Position numbers and translations under genes: made by a program
The notes under the pieces: model-generated
What the model was told of the DNA's origin: nothing
Databases searched by the model: none
Seen by the model: only the letters and a program-made list of their open reading frames with translations
Shown here: piece by piece, positions 32,281 to 43,205 of the stretch
Numbering within the stretch: the stretch's first letter is position 1
Layout: the number at the start of each line of letters is the position of its first letter
Assembly (NCBI GenBank): GCA_030248135.1
Contig: JASANC010003132.1
Location: forward strand, 1-64,000
Length of the DNA: 64,000 bases
From: Theristus sp. LFF4_11
Lineage: Eukaryota; Nematoda; Chromadorea; Monhysterida; Xyalidae
Direction: 5' to 3'

Positions 32281-35200
32281 TCAAAACTCGAACAACTCCG
32301 AATGGAACTCGAATGCGACGCCGTCACGTGACTCCTGTCCGCTGATGACGCGCGCGTCGTCGACCAACGGCCGCGGACCGCACAGCAGCACGGCCACCCG
32401 CCGTTCGCCGCAGCTGAGCGCGAACGAGCGCATCGTTTGAAAGATCGACTTCAAATTCGGTCTCCCGAAACGCACGTGCGGCTGCACGTCGGGGCGGATG
32501 TTCGCGTTCGCGTACTCGTCGTGCGAGCGAACGCGCGTCAGGTAGAGCTCGGTGTGTAGCACGCTCGATGAGACTGGCGTCGACTCGTTGGTGGACTCCT
32601 GGACGAAATGAAGCAGCTTGCATGAACAGAGCACAACGGCACCGGACAAGGAATGTGGGAGACTCTGAGAAGCGCAACTGGAATGTCCTTGCACAGGACT
32701 CTGAAATTGAAAAGCACAAGTTTCAGCGCGACCAACATCGAACACAGTTTTGTCGGTGGCACGTTGCAGAAAGTTGCGATCGGTGTCCAAGCGATCCAAG
32801 TTGTCCGGCTGGAACGACAATGGAAGCCGGTTCATTTGACCGGCCCACTGGCGATCGTGCTCGAACGTCGCTGAGACCATGTACTTGTCGGCGCATGACC
32901 ACACGAACCAGATCTGCGATCAGTCAAGAAGGACGGTGATTGCAGTGCACTGAGTGCAAGAACCTTTACTGTACACCTGCACACACAATAACATCTGTGT
33001 GGTATGTGTATTTTGGTATTTTGGCATAACGTCTACCCTTAGAGCAATTTTGGCATTGGATTCATGTATTGGTATGGGCTATGGTCACTCTGCGCTTTCC
33101 ACGTTGACGGGACCAATCAGCGTGGCCGGATAAAACATCACTATTTCGCGGCAATCGAAACAGTCCAATCAAAACCTAGACAACGATTTGTACCTTTTTA
33201 ATTGGTCTTCGCTGGTGCTCGTGCTCATAGAGCAGCTGATTGCAGATCGACTGCATTGGTGTGATGCCGATGCCGCCGGAAATCAACAGAAACAATCGAT
33301 AGCGGTGCCCAGCGATGTCCAACTGTGGACTCCCGTACGGTCCTTCGATAAACACGGTCAGTTTTGTGCTGCTTGGATCTGCCGTGTATTCGGCGGCGGT
33401 CTTCTGTTGCACCTTTTTAGTCACCACTTGGTATAACGACTCAGTCCAGTTGCCGAGCACACGAATGTGGATCGAGACCTGCAATGATTCAAATGCGCAA
33501 TTTGTAGCTGATTGGCTTCGTGTGATTGTAAAACATGGGCCAATCAGTATCAGTGTATTGCCGAGCTCTGCAATTTTAGACTCATTCCAAAAAAAGATCT
33601 GCAGATTTTGTGAGTTCGAAGTTTTGCGGTAAAACGATTGAAACCGCGTGTTTGCCACAAACCGATCGATATTGATCGCACAATTTTTTCTCGCAATGCG
33701 ATGATTGTATGGCAAGCCAAGACAATACAACCAATCAGCAGCTCCTCCATGTCCAGCAAGCGCCACATCATCATACCACCAGCACTACCGTAACCCTAGC
33801 CCGATCCTACCGTATCCGCGTGTGGCGACGACGACAATGAAAACGGGTGCCACTCATAGACGTTCACAGAAGGCACCATCACGAACAGGTACTGGCCGGC
33901 ATTGTAGTGAAACATTGAGGCCTTCGGGAACGTCAGTCGAATGACATTTGCTGGTAGTCGGGTCGCCTCGCAAATGTGCGGGTAGGCGAGTAGGCTCATG
34001 TAGATGTAGCGGATCAGTAGATCAACGCCCCACAGGGAAACGCCTGCAAAAAGATTAGATTCGAAAAAAATTGAGGCGAAAATTGGCATTCCAAAGTGAC
34101 GTTGACATTCCACCAATTTCAAGTAAAATAAAACTCCGATAACAAAAATTGCGGTGTACATATTTACACACTAATGGAAATGCGTTACTTCTTTCAAAAA
34201 AAAACCAAAGACTCCGTTTACCAATCAGAATTCCGGTCGCTTCATGAATGACGCCGGAGACAACGGTGACGATGATCAGCGCCAAATGCAGCGCATAAAA
34301 AATGTTCCACAGATTCCGGCGGATCACCGAGATGCTCAGCATGACCAGGGCGCACATACCGCCGCCAAACACCCAGCCACTGATGAAATCGTCGTCGCCG
34401 GTGTCACTGTCCTGAAACACCAAAAAAACTCTGTAACTTTCTGTATCACTTGTTTGTTCGAACGTGTCGCGCCGGAATGACGTCATGTGCGTCATGAACT
34501 ATGCGCTTCTTAAAAAGTTCTTATGACAGCAGCCCGGAGTTTCCACTATGCTGACTCTTCACATGACAAAATACGTGTAAAAGTGAAACGAACACCTGCC
34601 TTTTCAGAAAATCTCAGCAGATACGAATTCTCGGTGCATTTCTGCTGGTTTGACCAATCAACACGCAGCCATCAATCAGTTTCTTGCTAATTGGCTGCAT
34701 TCGGTTCGAATCGAATTGTAACTTGTTCGGTGCATGACGCAGCGAATCAGCGTCTCAGAGTGTGGAATTTCAGCGTTTGTAACAACAAACATCGCATTGC
34801 GCTTGATTCTGGCACTTGTGCATGTCAGACGCCAGACGGTCGTTTTTTTAAAACAAGTGACGTCGCTTCAATTCGGCAATTCGAATAACAGGCCATAGAC
34901 TACACATGGAACGGCGGGGGCAGAGCATTGAACGCTACTCAAAGTGGAACATGATGCGGCAGCCGCAACGTGACGCTGAATTCGCGATAACTCAGCAACG
35001 GTGATTCGCTAGATTATACAGTGTGTTTCTTCAAACCAGTCAGATTCGTCGCAGAATACAGAGCAAACGAAACTTTGCGTCAAAAGAGATTGACCGGGCA
35101 TTGACCATGACAAAAAAAGTTTGTTGGAATCAACAACCCCGTTCATTCATCTTTCGTAATCTGCTGTATCTTCCCCGGTCTTCCTTCATTCTGCTGACAA

Positions 35201-36035
35201 AGATGACAGATTCAAAGAAACATACTGTAGATTAAAATTTGCTAGACACTCACCGGACCCCAAGTGGCCAGAATGCCATGCGCGAGGCCACACAATGCGG
35301 CGATGGTGGCAAAAAACTTGTGCCAAAATATTTGCCGCTCAAACGGTATGCCGAGTAAAAATGTGAAAACGGAATTCTTTGTCGACAGCGCTATCGCCAA
35401 CGCCATCGGTAGCACCGCGTAAGAACCTGCAAACAGCAACCGAATCAAAATCCTTGAAACGTGTGCTTGAAACAACAGCAACCAATCAGCGGCGAGTCAA
35501 ATATCTCAGCCAATCCAGATTCAAACGTTTCCACTTGCTCACCAGTATTCTCGACGTGATCTTCATCGCTGCTCGGTAGTACTGTAACCGATACGACCAA
35601 ATAGACGATCGTCAGCGCTGCAATGACGCCAATCAACAACAACTCGATCAGTGTCCAGGCGCGATTGAACGGTTTATACGGCGGGAACGGCATTCGCAGG
35701 TTGAACGGCGTACTCCGGAGGATGCTGTCACGAAATCGAATCCAGTATCGCAATGGAACGGCACACCAGCACAACGCCGGCGTCTCCGTCCACGCGTATT
35801 TGTAGGGTGTCCAGGTGGCCGGGCGTTTTCGCTGCGCCGGCTGTTGCTGCTGTTGCTTCTCGGTGGGCGCCGCTCGCGTGTCCGCTTTGTTAGTTTCGTC
35901 GTCCGTCCACGAATTCGCGGAATACGCCGTGCGAATCGTTCTAGACTCGGTGTTTTCGACGGTTTCCCGCGGGCTTTCTTTCGACGAGTCGTCCACATGG
36001 TCGGACTCGGTGCTCGGTGCGATTTTGGCTGACAT
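32281..36035 (-). CDS. Ferric-reductase/NADPH-oxidase superfamily oxidoreductase
   Basis: Membrane flavocytochrome that passes electrons from NADPH through FAD and two haems to ferric/cupric ions or oxygen. Six exons with matching phases: 36035-35543, 35426-35254, 34411-34222, 34043-33811, 33478-33194 and 32913-32281, giving about 668 residues. The N-terminus is a hydrophilic, Gln-rich ~90 residues. Transmembrane helices follow from about residue 130. Haem ligands are two H-X13-H pairs: one in FERQIFWHKFF...LAHGI (exon 2), one in FYALHLAL...VIHEAT (exon 3). FAD binding is by HPFSLSSSP. NADPH binding is by GPYGSP, ISGGIGITPM and the C-terminal LLCGP. The protein ends FEFHSELFEF, an aromatic tail as in this family. 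Exon 2 (ALSTKNSVFTFLLGIPFERQ) resembles Fre/FRO-type metal reductases more than classical NOX. No EF-hands. The last exon is long and could hide a short intron. Confidence 0.9.
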
Positions 36036-36039
36036 TTTT

Positions 36040-36835
36040 AGAACTAGCAGTCTCGAAGCAGTGGTTTATGCTGGAAATTGTTGTTCATGGCCTGAAATGT
36101 TTGATTGCTCACTGTCAAAGGTTTTTTGGTGCTGAGTTAGTCTATATTTGCATTTGCACTACAGTGCCTGCCAGTTTTGTTTTTATGAAGTGAAAAAACA
36201 CAAACATGGGTTTTGTTCAAACAAACCGAACCGAAAACCGCTGGACGCTAGAATGGATGAAGTGGATATTGAAGAACAGGCAAAATTTCAGAAAATTTTC
36301 TTTCACTGATGATGAAAAAACTTGTTTCTGCTGCTTTAGAATGCAGAAAAAATACGTTAGGATGTAAGACAAGTTTGAAAAACAGGTGTAGAAGCGAAGA
36401 ATAATCAATGCACAACGGTGTATGTTAACAAAATACAAAAAGAATTGAAATCCTTTGTTGACACAGGCGGTGAGCGTCAGAATTGCGCGGCGCGCAGTGT
36501 TAGCTGTTTGTGATGTGGTATGAATGCATTTACCTGTTTCCTCTGAAAATGCAAAAATCGATCCAACCGTGGCTTGTTATGTGCAATAGTGCGCTTCTGC
36601 TCCGGGAATCCATAGAAACCGCCCTGGAGGGCATGAACAGAGAGTTTTTAAAAATAGTGGAATGGAAAGCAAACGCTTTACAAAAGAAAAAAGATAAAAG
36701 ACATGGCTATCCGCCTATCAGTATTTTATTACCGCCTTCACACGGATTTTCCATTTCACGCATTAGTTCTCAGTAAAAATAAGATTATCTTATCAGAAAT
36801 TGCTTCCCGCATCATTTGTTTTTGGCGCTCAGATA
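36040..36835. other. Upstream region of the reductase gene, no further gene recognised
   Basis: It should contain the promoter of the minus-strand reductase gene. I see no recognisable motif and no supported exon. Confidence 0.4.
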
Positions 36836-36839
36836 TAAC

Positions 36840-38310
36840 GCGTGGCCCAAGACCAAATAAATGGCCCAAGACAAAATGAATGACCCAAGACAAAATGAAT
36901 GGCACTACACCAAATGAATGCGGGGGGGGTACAATTCCGGCCCGCTAATTCCGGCCTGAAGAATTCCGGCCCGCTCATTCCGGCCCGAAGAATTCCGACC
37001 CGAAGAATTCCGGCCCGGAGAATTCCGGCCCGGATAATTTTCGCCTGTACGAACCATATTAAACCACACGAAGTGATTTTGGTAATGAAATAATAAAATA
37101 AAAATATCGATGTTCACATGCTACAGTGTATTTTCAATGATGTTCGTCCTGTCTGCTTTTGTGGATAGTGAAACCTTTTGGAAAAAAGAAACTACAAATA
37201 AATTTTTAATTTTTTTATCATGAACAGGATTTGTGACCCTTTTACCTTATCAAAAAGGCTTGGCTTAGAATTAGGAACCTACAACAAGTCACTGCAAGCA
37301 AGTTCTAAACAAAAATAAAAAATCACTTAAGAATTTATTTACCAAAAATCACTTCGTGTGGTTTAATATTGTTCTTGCTGGCGAAAATTCTCCGGGCCGG
37401 AATTCTCCGGGCCGGAATTCTTCGGGCCGGAATTCTTCGGGCCGGAATGAGCAGGCCGGAATTCTACGGGCCGGAATTTCGCGGGCCGGAATAGTACACG
37501 AGCCAAATGAATGGTCCTAAATCAGTTGTTGCTTGCAATGAGTCGTTGTAGGTTCCTAATTTTACCTAATCCTGAGGTAAGACTTTTTGATAAGGTGAAA
37601 TTGATTATTTTCACCTTATCAAAAAAGCTTAGTTTAGGATTAGAATTAGGTTTAGGATGTAGAATCTACAACGACTCATTGCAAGCAACACTTTCACCTT
37701 ATCAAAAAGGCTTGGCTTAGGATTACGATTAGATTTATGATTAGGAACCTAGAGCCTACAACGGCCCCCAAAACGTCACTAATTGTCCCAGCTCAAGTAA
37801 AAACCAACATACCGACTTGAAATTCGATCAACAAAAAAATGTCGCGACGACAGGACACGAAACAGCAACCAAACAACGTAGCTCTTGCAAACGGAGCAGC
37901 TCGGACGCTCAGAATTCAGATTGCGAGGCGAATCGTCACCTTATCTGCATCGAAAATTGTAAGCCAAGCTTTGGGACGCTCAAAAACTTCATCGCAGAAG
38001 GTAAGCCTAAAATCAGTCGGTAAAACGGTCCAAAATCAACTGCTGACGGTTTTACGAGGTACAAATATCAAAGAAAATATTTTTGTACATATTTTTATAT
38101 ATATAATTTTTGTTGAACTTTCGAAAAATTGTGCCAAAATTCAGGTTTTCAGAGCATATTAGAGAAAATTTTTTGCATCGGCACGGCATTTTTTGTTTTC
38201 TTTAAAAAAATTCGATTTTTGTTTAACAACCCTTGTGGTAGGGCCATTCATTTTGTCTTGGGCCACTTATTTTGTGTAGGGCCATTTACTTTGTCTTGAG
38301 CCATTAGTAA
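36840..38310. mobile_element. Nested foldback with ATTCCGGCCCG arrays
   Basis: Outer inverted blocks of GGCCCAAGACAAAATGAATG occur at 36840-36920 and, inverted, at 38235-38305. Inside, arrays of (G)AATTCCGGCCCG at 36935-37035 and its inverse GGGCCGGAATTC at 37385-37495 form a second inverted pair, with the shared block AATCACTTCGTGTGGTTTAAT. From about 37768 a truncated copy of the 38562-39277 element is inserted. No coding capacity seen. Confidence 0.7.
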
Positions 38311-38561
38311 AGAGCGCCTTGTTTTTATGGAAAATGCTCATTTGGTCATATTTGGACTCGTGAAAAATTGGAAAAGTTTTCACGATAATTTCCTGAAATT
38401 TTTTTATTTCCGGAAATTTTTCACGAAATTATATTTTCCGAAAAATACCACCTCTACTCTGGGCAAAAAATCATGATGAAGTCATTTTCTTGCGTAGTGT
38501 CTTAAACGCATTTTCAGTTGAAAGCATAGTTGTTCTAGGGGGGGGGCTGGGGGGGCGTAAT

Positions 38562-39277
38562 TAGGGTTGTTAAACAAAAATGAAAAAATTTAAAAAAAAA
38601 AGTGATTAAAAAAAAACAAAAATGCCGATTTTTTTTTTTTTAATTCGAAAAATTTTCCTCTATATGCTCTGAAAACCTCAATTTTGGCACAATTTTTCGA
38701 AAGTTCAACAAAAATTTTCTTTGATTATACCTCGTAAAACCTTTAGCAGTCGATTTTGGACCGTTTTACCGACTGATTTTAGGCTTCGACAACATCTGCG
38801 ATGAAGTTTTTGAGCGTCCCAAAGCTTAGCCTACCATTTCCGATGCAGATAAGGTGACGATTAGCCTCGCAGAGCGTCCGATTGTGCTCGCTGCACCGTT
38901 TGCAAGCGCTACGTTGTCTGGTTGCTGCTTCGTGTCGTGTCGTCGCGAAACCATCAGAAGAATTGATCGAATTTCAAGGCGGTATGTTTGTCTTCACTTC
39001 AGCATTAGCTTAGCTGGGGACAATTAGTGACGTTTTGGAGGTCAAAACACAAGAAGAGGCATGGTGACGGTTTGGAAAAGGGGTAATTGAGGTCACCAAA
39101 ACAAAATCTGCAAAGTTCCGCCATACGGGTGTCATTCGGGAGGCGCTTGCATATCATATGTGGTTCTTCGGACTCCCTGATTGATTTAGCACAACTTTGA
39201 TTTTTGAAATTTTAAAAAAAAAAAAATTTTTTTTTAAAAAAACAAAAATGACGATTTTTGTTTTTTTAACAACCCTA
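38562..39277. mobile_element. hAT-type non-autonomous element with 8-bp target duplication
   Basis: 716 bp. Ends TAGGGTTGTTAAACAAAAA and the inverse TTTTTTAACAACCCTA, flanked by GGCGTAAT at 38554-38561 and 39278-39285. An 8-bp duplication and the TAGGG ends fit the hAT superfamily. The interior (TGCGATGAAGTTTTTGAGCG and more) recurs in opposite orientation at 37768-38233 and 42490-43205. No transposase. Confidence 0.9.
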
Positions 39278-39624
39278 GGCGTAATTAGGGGGTTTGCCTA
39301 CTTTATTCAAAAAGCGTGAAATAAAACGCGCTTTAAAACGTTACTTTTTGCAGCTTTTTCGATTTACAATTGTCCGTAAGCAGTTTAACTGAAAGAACCG
39401 ATTTTGACAGAAAAACAGGAGACACAACGGAACAAAAGAAATATCATTGAACTTCGCGATCGCCTGACTGCGCTACAAATGGAGAAACTGGCACTGGATT
39501 GACAATGACGATGGCGACGGCGACGGCGACGACGAAGAATGGTACCAGTAGAGAGAAAAAAGGGCAAAGTAAAGTGACTGACGGGCAACTGTTTTTTATT
39601 TATATTTTGATCGAATTGACCGTC

Positions 39625-39895
39625 GCGTCTGTCTGTAGCGCAGGGCAGGTGTAGGGCTTTCGCCTACTAACCGTTCTGTAGGTGGAAAGTTCGAACCTCG
39701 CTGCGGACAAGACACACAATGGAGAAACTAAAGTGACCAACAAGTTCGAATGGTCTACTCCCTCCCTGAGCCGAGGGTAAATTGGGCTATATTGCCCGTT
39801 TCCGCCGGAGTTAGGTACCTTTTTTAAGGTTTCCGGAACCGCCGCGCAAACAAATAAAATAATCAAAAAAAAATCATAAAAAGAATTCAAAACAA
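39625..39895 (+). repeat. tRNA-derived SINE
   Basis: The head (39632-39712) starts GTCTGTAGCGCAG and ends TGCGGAC, able to pair as a 7-bp acceptor stem with wobbles. An anticodon-like hairpin GTAGG..CCTAC and a B box AGTTCGAACCTC follow. The body runs through GGTTTCCGGAACCGCCGCGC to an A-rich tail (39850-39895). Confidence 0.65.
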
Positions 39896-40105
39896 AAACG
39901 GGCATTGACTTGCTCGACTGACTGAAATTGAATTGACATAATCAAACAAACGAGCTCATTCATAGTTTTCGTTGTTTTGAAAAAAAAGATTATATCGAGT
40001 TAATTTCTAGTCCTTCTGTCTGATCTGATCCTGATGTCGACGTCATCACGTATCGGATTCTGAAAACTCGCAGATGCAGGCGCAGGTCCAGTCAATATTG
40101 TCATC

Positions 40106-42217
40106 ATGACGTCGTCTGTCAACTCCGTCCGACGCAGACATTTCAATCCAGCTTTATGGGCTCTTATGGAAATGCTGACGGATAGTGCGGTTTTTATGTG
40201 TTTTCGTTCCATATACTTTGTCGTTTTGTTAGGCTGAATTGCAGAATTTTTTCAGAAATGACAGCGACGACCGTGGTGAATTGGCGACGCAAGCGCGACT
40301 GCCGGCTGATTATGTTATATTGAAATCGACTGTCGCTGACCTTAAACTTGCCTCCACAAGAAAGGTACACTTTTGTGTTCTGTGCTCATTCTGCAGTTTC
40401 GTTGCCCTCGATCCAGCACCGTGGGCCCAAAAAAAATTTCGAAGGAGGGGGGGTATGGTGCCGTGGGGGGGGGGGGGGGGTGCCGACCAAAAAGTGAGGG
40501 GGGTCCAAATGGTAACGTGGGACCCGTGCATTTTTTCAAAATTTTCTGTGGGGGGGGGTCCGGTCCACCCCGCCCCCCCATGATATTTTTTCGCTTAAAT
40601 TTTGAAGGAAAAACGCTAAATTTTGCTGCAAAATATTTGAAATTACAAATAAGATGGTCAAGTTATCATATATTCAGCTTATATTATGGACTTTATAGAC
40701 AAAAAATCATGATTTTCAAAAAAAATTTTGGGTGTGCAGAAAATTTGGGGGGGGGGTCTCCGCCAGACAAAACTTCATTGGGGTGTGGGGGGGGTGTCGG
40801 CCAAATTTTCGAGGGGGGGTCCGATGGGGGGTGGCACGGTGGCCCCCCCCCACCCCGCCCACCCGACGGTCTCTGGTGCTCTGGGGGGGTGTACCCCCCC
40901 CCACCCCCCCCGCCCACGGTACTGCCTCGATCCGTTTTTCCGAAATATCGCGTAAGCGTGCTTTGGCGCGCTGTCTGTTTAAATAATTTGTGCGTGTCTG
41001 TTTAATAGGAGTGCTGAAAGCTCTTTCTTAGTTTCATTTCAATGTCGACAGTGACACGACATTCTCATACACGGGCTTGCGAAGCCTCAGGATATTAACA
41101 GAAATTTCATTGCCACACATGCATGAGAATCATGAGAGCCATGAATCAGCGTGCTGAGACGAGTTTTGAGCGGACCCATATTTTTTACAGTACCCCCCCC
41201 CCGCTTCCGCAGTCGGCAACGACCAACAGCAACGATTCACACTGACCAATTCCATGACATTATTGTGGATGATCGATCATGATGAGCTGATGTTGTGTGT
41301 GACGCTTGTGACACGATCTCATGATTTTTTCGTGTTTTGCTGACATGTTTTTCTGTTTATCTGAGCACAGTTTTTTATAATATTTGAAGCACGCCCCCAC
41401 CGATTCCGGAAACCCGAAGGTCGCAAACTCCGGTGGGTTTGGGGAATAGACGGCTCACCATCCCGTGGAACCAATACCCTTGCCACGTGAGGGGGACAGC
41501 CTCTAAGCCCCGCTCTGTCCTGGGGGCACCAGTGATTTTAGCCCGATTTCGGTTTCGGTGGCCTGCGGTCGCTATATCCCCGTAGGGCAGCGAATCCGAA
41601 AGTTTTTGTTTGTGTTTTTCTTTGTTTTTCTGCTGGTAAGTTTTGAATCTGAATTTGAATCGATATGTTGAACTTTAGAAAATTGTACTGCATTGAAGAC
41701 GCTTTTGTTCAAATTTATTTTTTAGTCCGAATCCAAAATTAGAACACAGAGCTCAGCAGTTACCAGTGAACTTGTAAGTTTTTGTTCAATGTTTTCTCCG
41801 ATTCGTGCGATTTTTTACAACTGCTGTTTGAGAAAAAAGAAATCAAGTATTGTTTCTTCGCCAAACGAATTTGACCATTGCTATGGTTTTGTGCGTATTT
41901 GCATCAGCTGCCTTGTAATGTTACGTCAATCATAGTTGAAATTTTTTGTGGGACACTGGATAAAACTCATTGTGAAAAGGTAAAACGTGCGGATGACTTT
42001 TGATCCATTGATAATGAAACACTATTACTGCTTTCCACAGATCAATCATGTCAAAGAACAGACAAAAAACAGGGACCCAAAAACGCGTTTTCACGGTTGG
42101 TTTCGACTGCTTTTCAGTTTCCGCAGACGGCTGTCGCCGTTGTTGCGAATTTCTGCACGAATCAAATTTCAAGTTGTTGGTTTGTTTCGTTTTATTCTGT
42201 TTTCTTTTAGTTTCTGA
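40106..42217 (+). CDS. Small helical or coiled-coil protein, unknown
   Basis: Four exons join in phase: 40106-40197 (donor GTGTTT, weak), 40256-40364 (acceptor TTTTTTCAG, donor GTACAC), 41726-41773 (acceptor TTTTTTAG, donor GTAAGT) and 42041 onward (acceptor CTTTCCACAG) to a stop at 42217. The first intron is only 58 bp. The product starts MTSSVNSVRRRHFNPALW. It continues with a helical, Lys/Ser/Thr-rich segment containing DYVILKSTVADLKLAS and SSAVTSELINHVKEQTK. The last ~35 residues turn basic and hydrophobic and may be wrongly modelled. I recognise no family. Intron 2 holds a hAT-type element and a dispersed repeat. Confidence 0.4.
40414..40924. mobile_element. hAT-type non-autonomous element with G-run arms
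   Basis: 511 bp. Ends CAGCACCGTGGGC and GCCCACGGTACTG, flanked by 8-bp copies of CCTCGATC at 40406-40413 and 40925-40932. CAG..CTG ends and the 8-bp duplication fit hAT. Both arms are packed with GGGGGGG runs (C runs on the right). No transposase. Confidence 0.9.
41385..41612. repeat. 230-bp dispersed repeat, copy 2
   Basis: Same sequence and orientation as 17930-18160, with few differences. It begins CACGCCCCCACCGATTCCGG and ends near GGGCAGCGAATCCGAAA. Confidence 0.75.
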
Positions 42218-42489
42218 GTGGCCTGCTGCCTGGCTGAATTCTGAATCTCATGTTGTATTGCGTAATTCCTCTCATCACATCTCAATCACATTCGGTCCTC
42301 GTAAAAAACCTGTTTCAGAGCTCCTTGTCGTATGCTGTGATTGATTGCAGCGTTCTAGAGCATGTGCTAAACACAAAACGCAAAGAATGTGCAAACTGCT
42401 GGGTGCAGTGCGTGTGCTGCATGCTCATTGGAAAGTGCAGGTGCAGCACCTCCACACGTGCGCGTGCGTTTTGAATAAAGAAGCATTAC

Positions 42490-43205
42490 GTAATTGGGGT
42501 TGTTAAAAAAACAAAAATCGTCATTTTTGTTTTTTTTTTAAATTTTTTTTTTAAATTTCAAAAATCAAAGTTGTGCTAAATCAATCAGGGAGTCCGAAGA
42601 ACCACATATGATATGCAAGCGCCTCCCGAATGACTCCCATATGACGGAACTTTGCAGATTTTGTTTTGGTGACCTCAATTACCCCTTTTCCAAACCGTCA
42701 CCATGCCTCTTCTTGTGTTTTGACCTCCAAAACGTCACTAATTGTCCCCAGCTAAACTAATGCTAAAGTGAAGACAAACATACCGCCTTGAAATTCGATC
42801 AATTCTTCTGATGGTGTTGCGACGACACGACACGAAGCAGCAAGCAACCAGACAACGTAGCGCTTGCAAACGGAGCAGCGAGCACAATCGGACGCTCTGC
42901 GAGGCGAATCGTCACCTTACCTGCATCGGAAATGGTAGGCCAAGCTTTGGGACGCTCAAAAACTTCATCGCAGATGTTGTCGTAGCCTAAAATCAGTCGG
43001 TAAAACGGCCCAAAATCGACTGCTAAAGGTTTTACGAGGTATAATCAAAGAAAATTTTTGTTGAACTTTCGAAAAATTTTGCCAAAATTGAGGTTTTCAG
43101 AGCATATTAGAGGAAAATTTTTCAAATTTAAAAAAAAAATCGGCATTTTTGTTTTTTTTAATCACTTTTTTTTTTTTAAAATTCATTTTTGTTTAACAAC
43201 CCTGG
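42490..43205. mobile_element. Copy of the TAGGGTTGTTAAAC hAT-type element, inverted
   Basis: Starts near GGGGTTGTTAAAAAAACAAA and ends TTTGTTTAACAACCCT. The interior matches 38562-39277 in reverse, including CATATGATATGCAAGCGCC and ACTAATTGTCCCCAGCT. The flanks do not give a clean duplication. Confidence 0.85.

Noticed and set aside
39408..39501. Short coiled-coil-like frame (IIELRDRLTALQMEK) ending in a stop
   Set aside because: An acceptor is present, but no upstream exon with matching phase was found. It is likely chance or a gene fragment.
39632..39712. tRNA gene
   Set aside because: The acceptor stem can pair and a B box is present, but the T arm pairs poorly and the sequence continues into a SINE body with an A-rich tail.
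40342..41005. Gly/Pro-rich frames on both strands
   Set aside because: They fall within the G-run arms of a hAT-type element.
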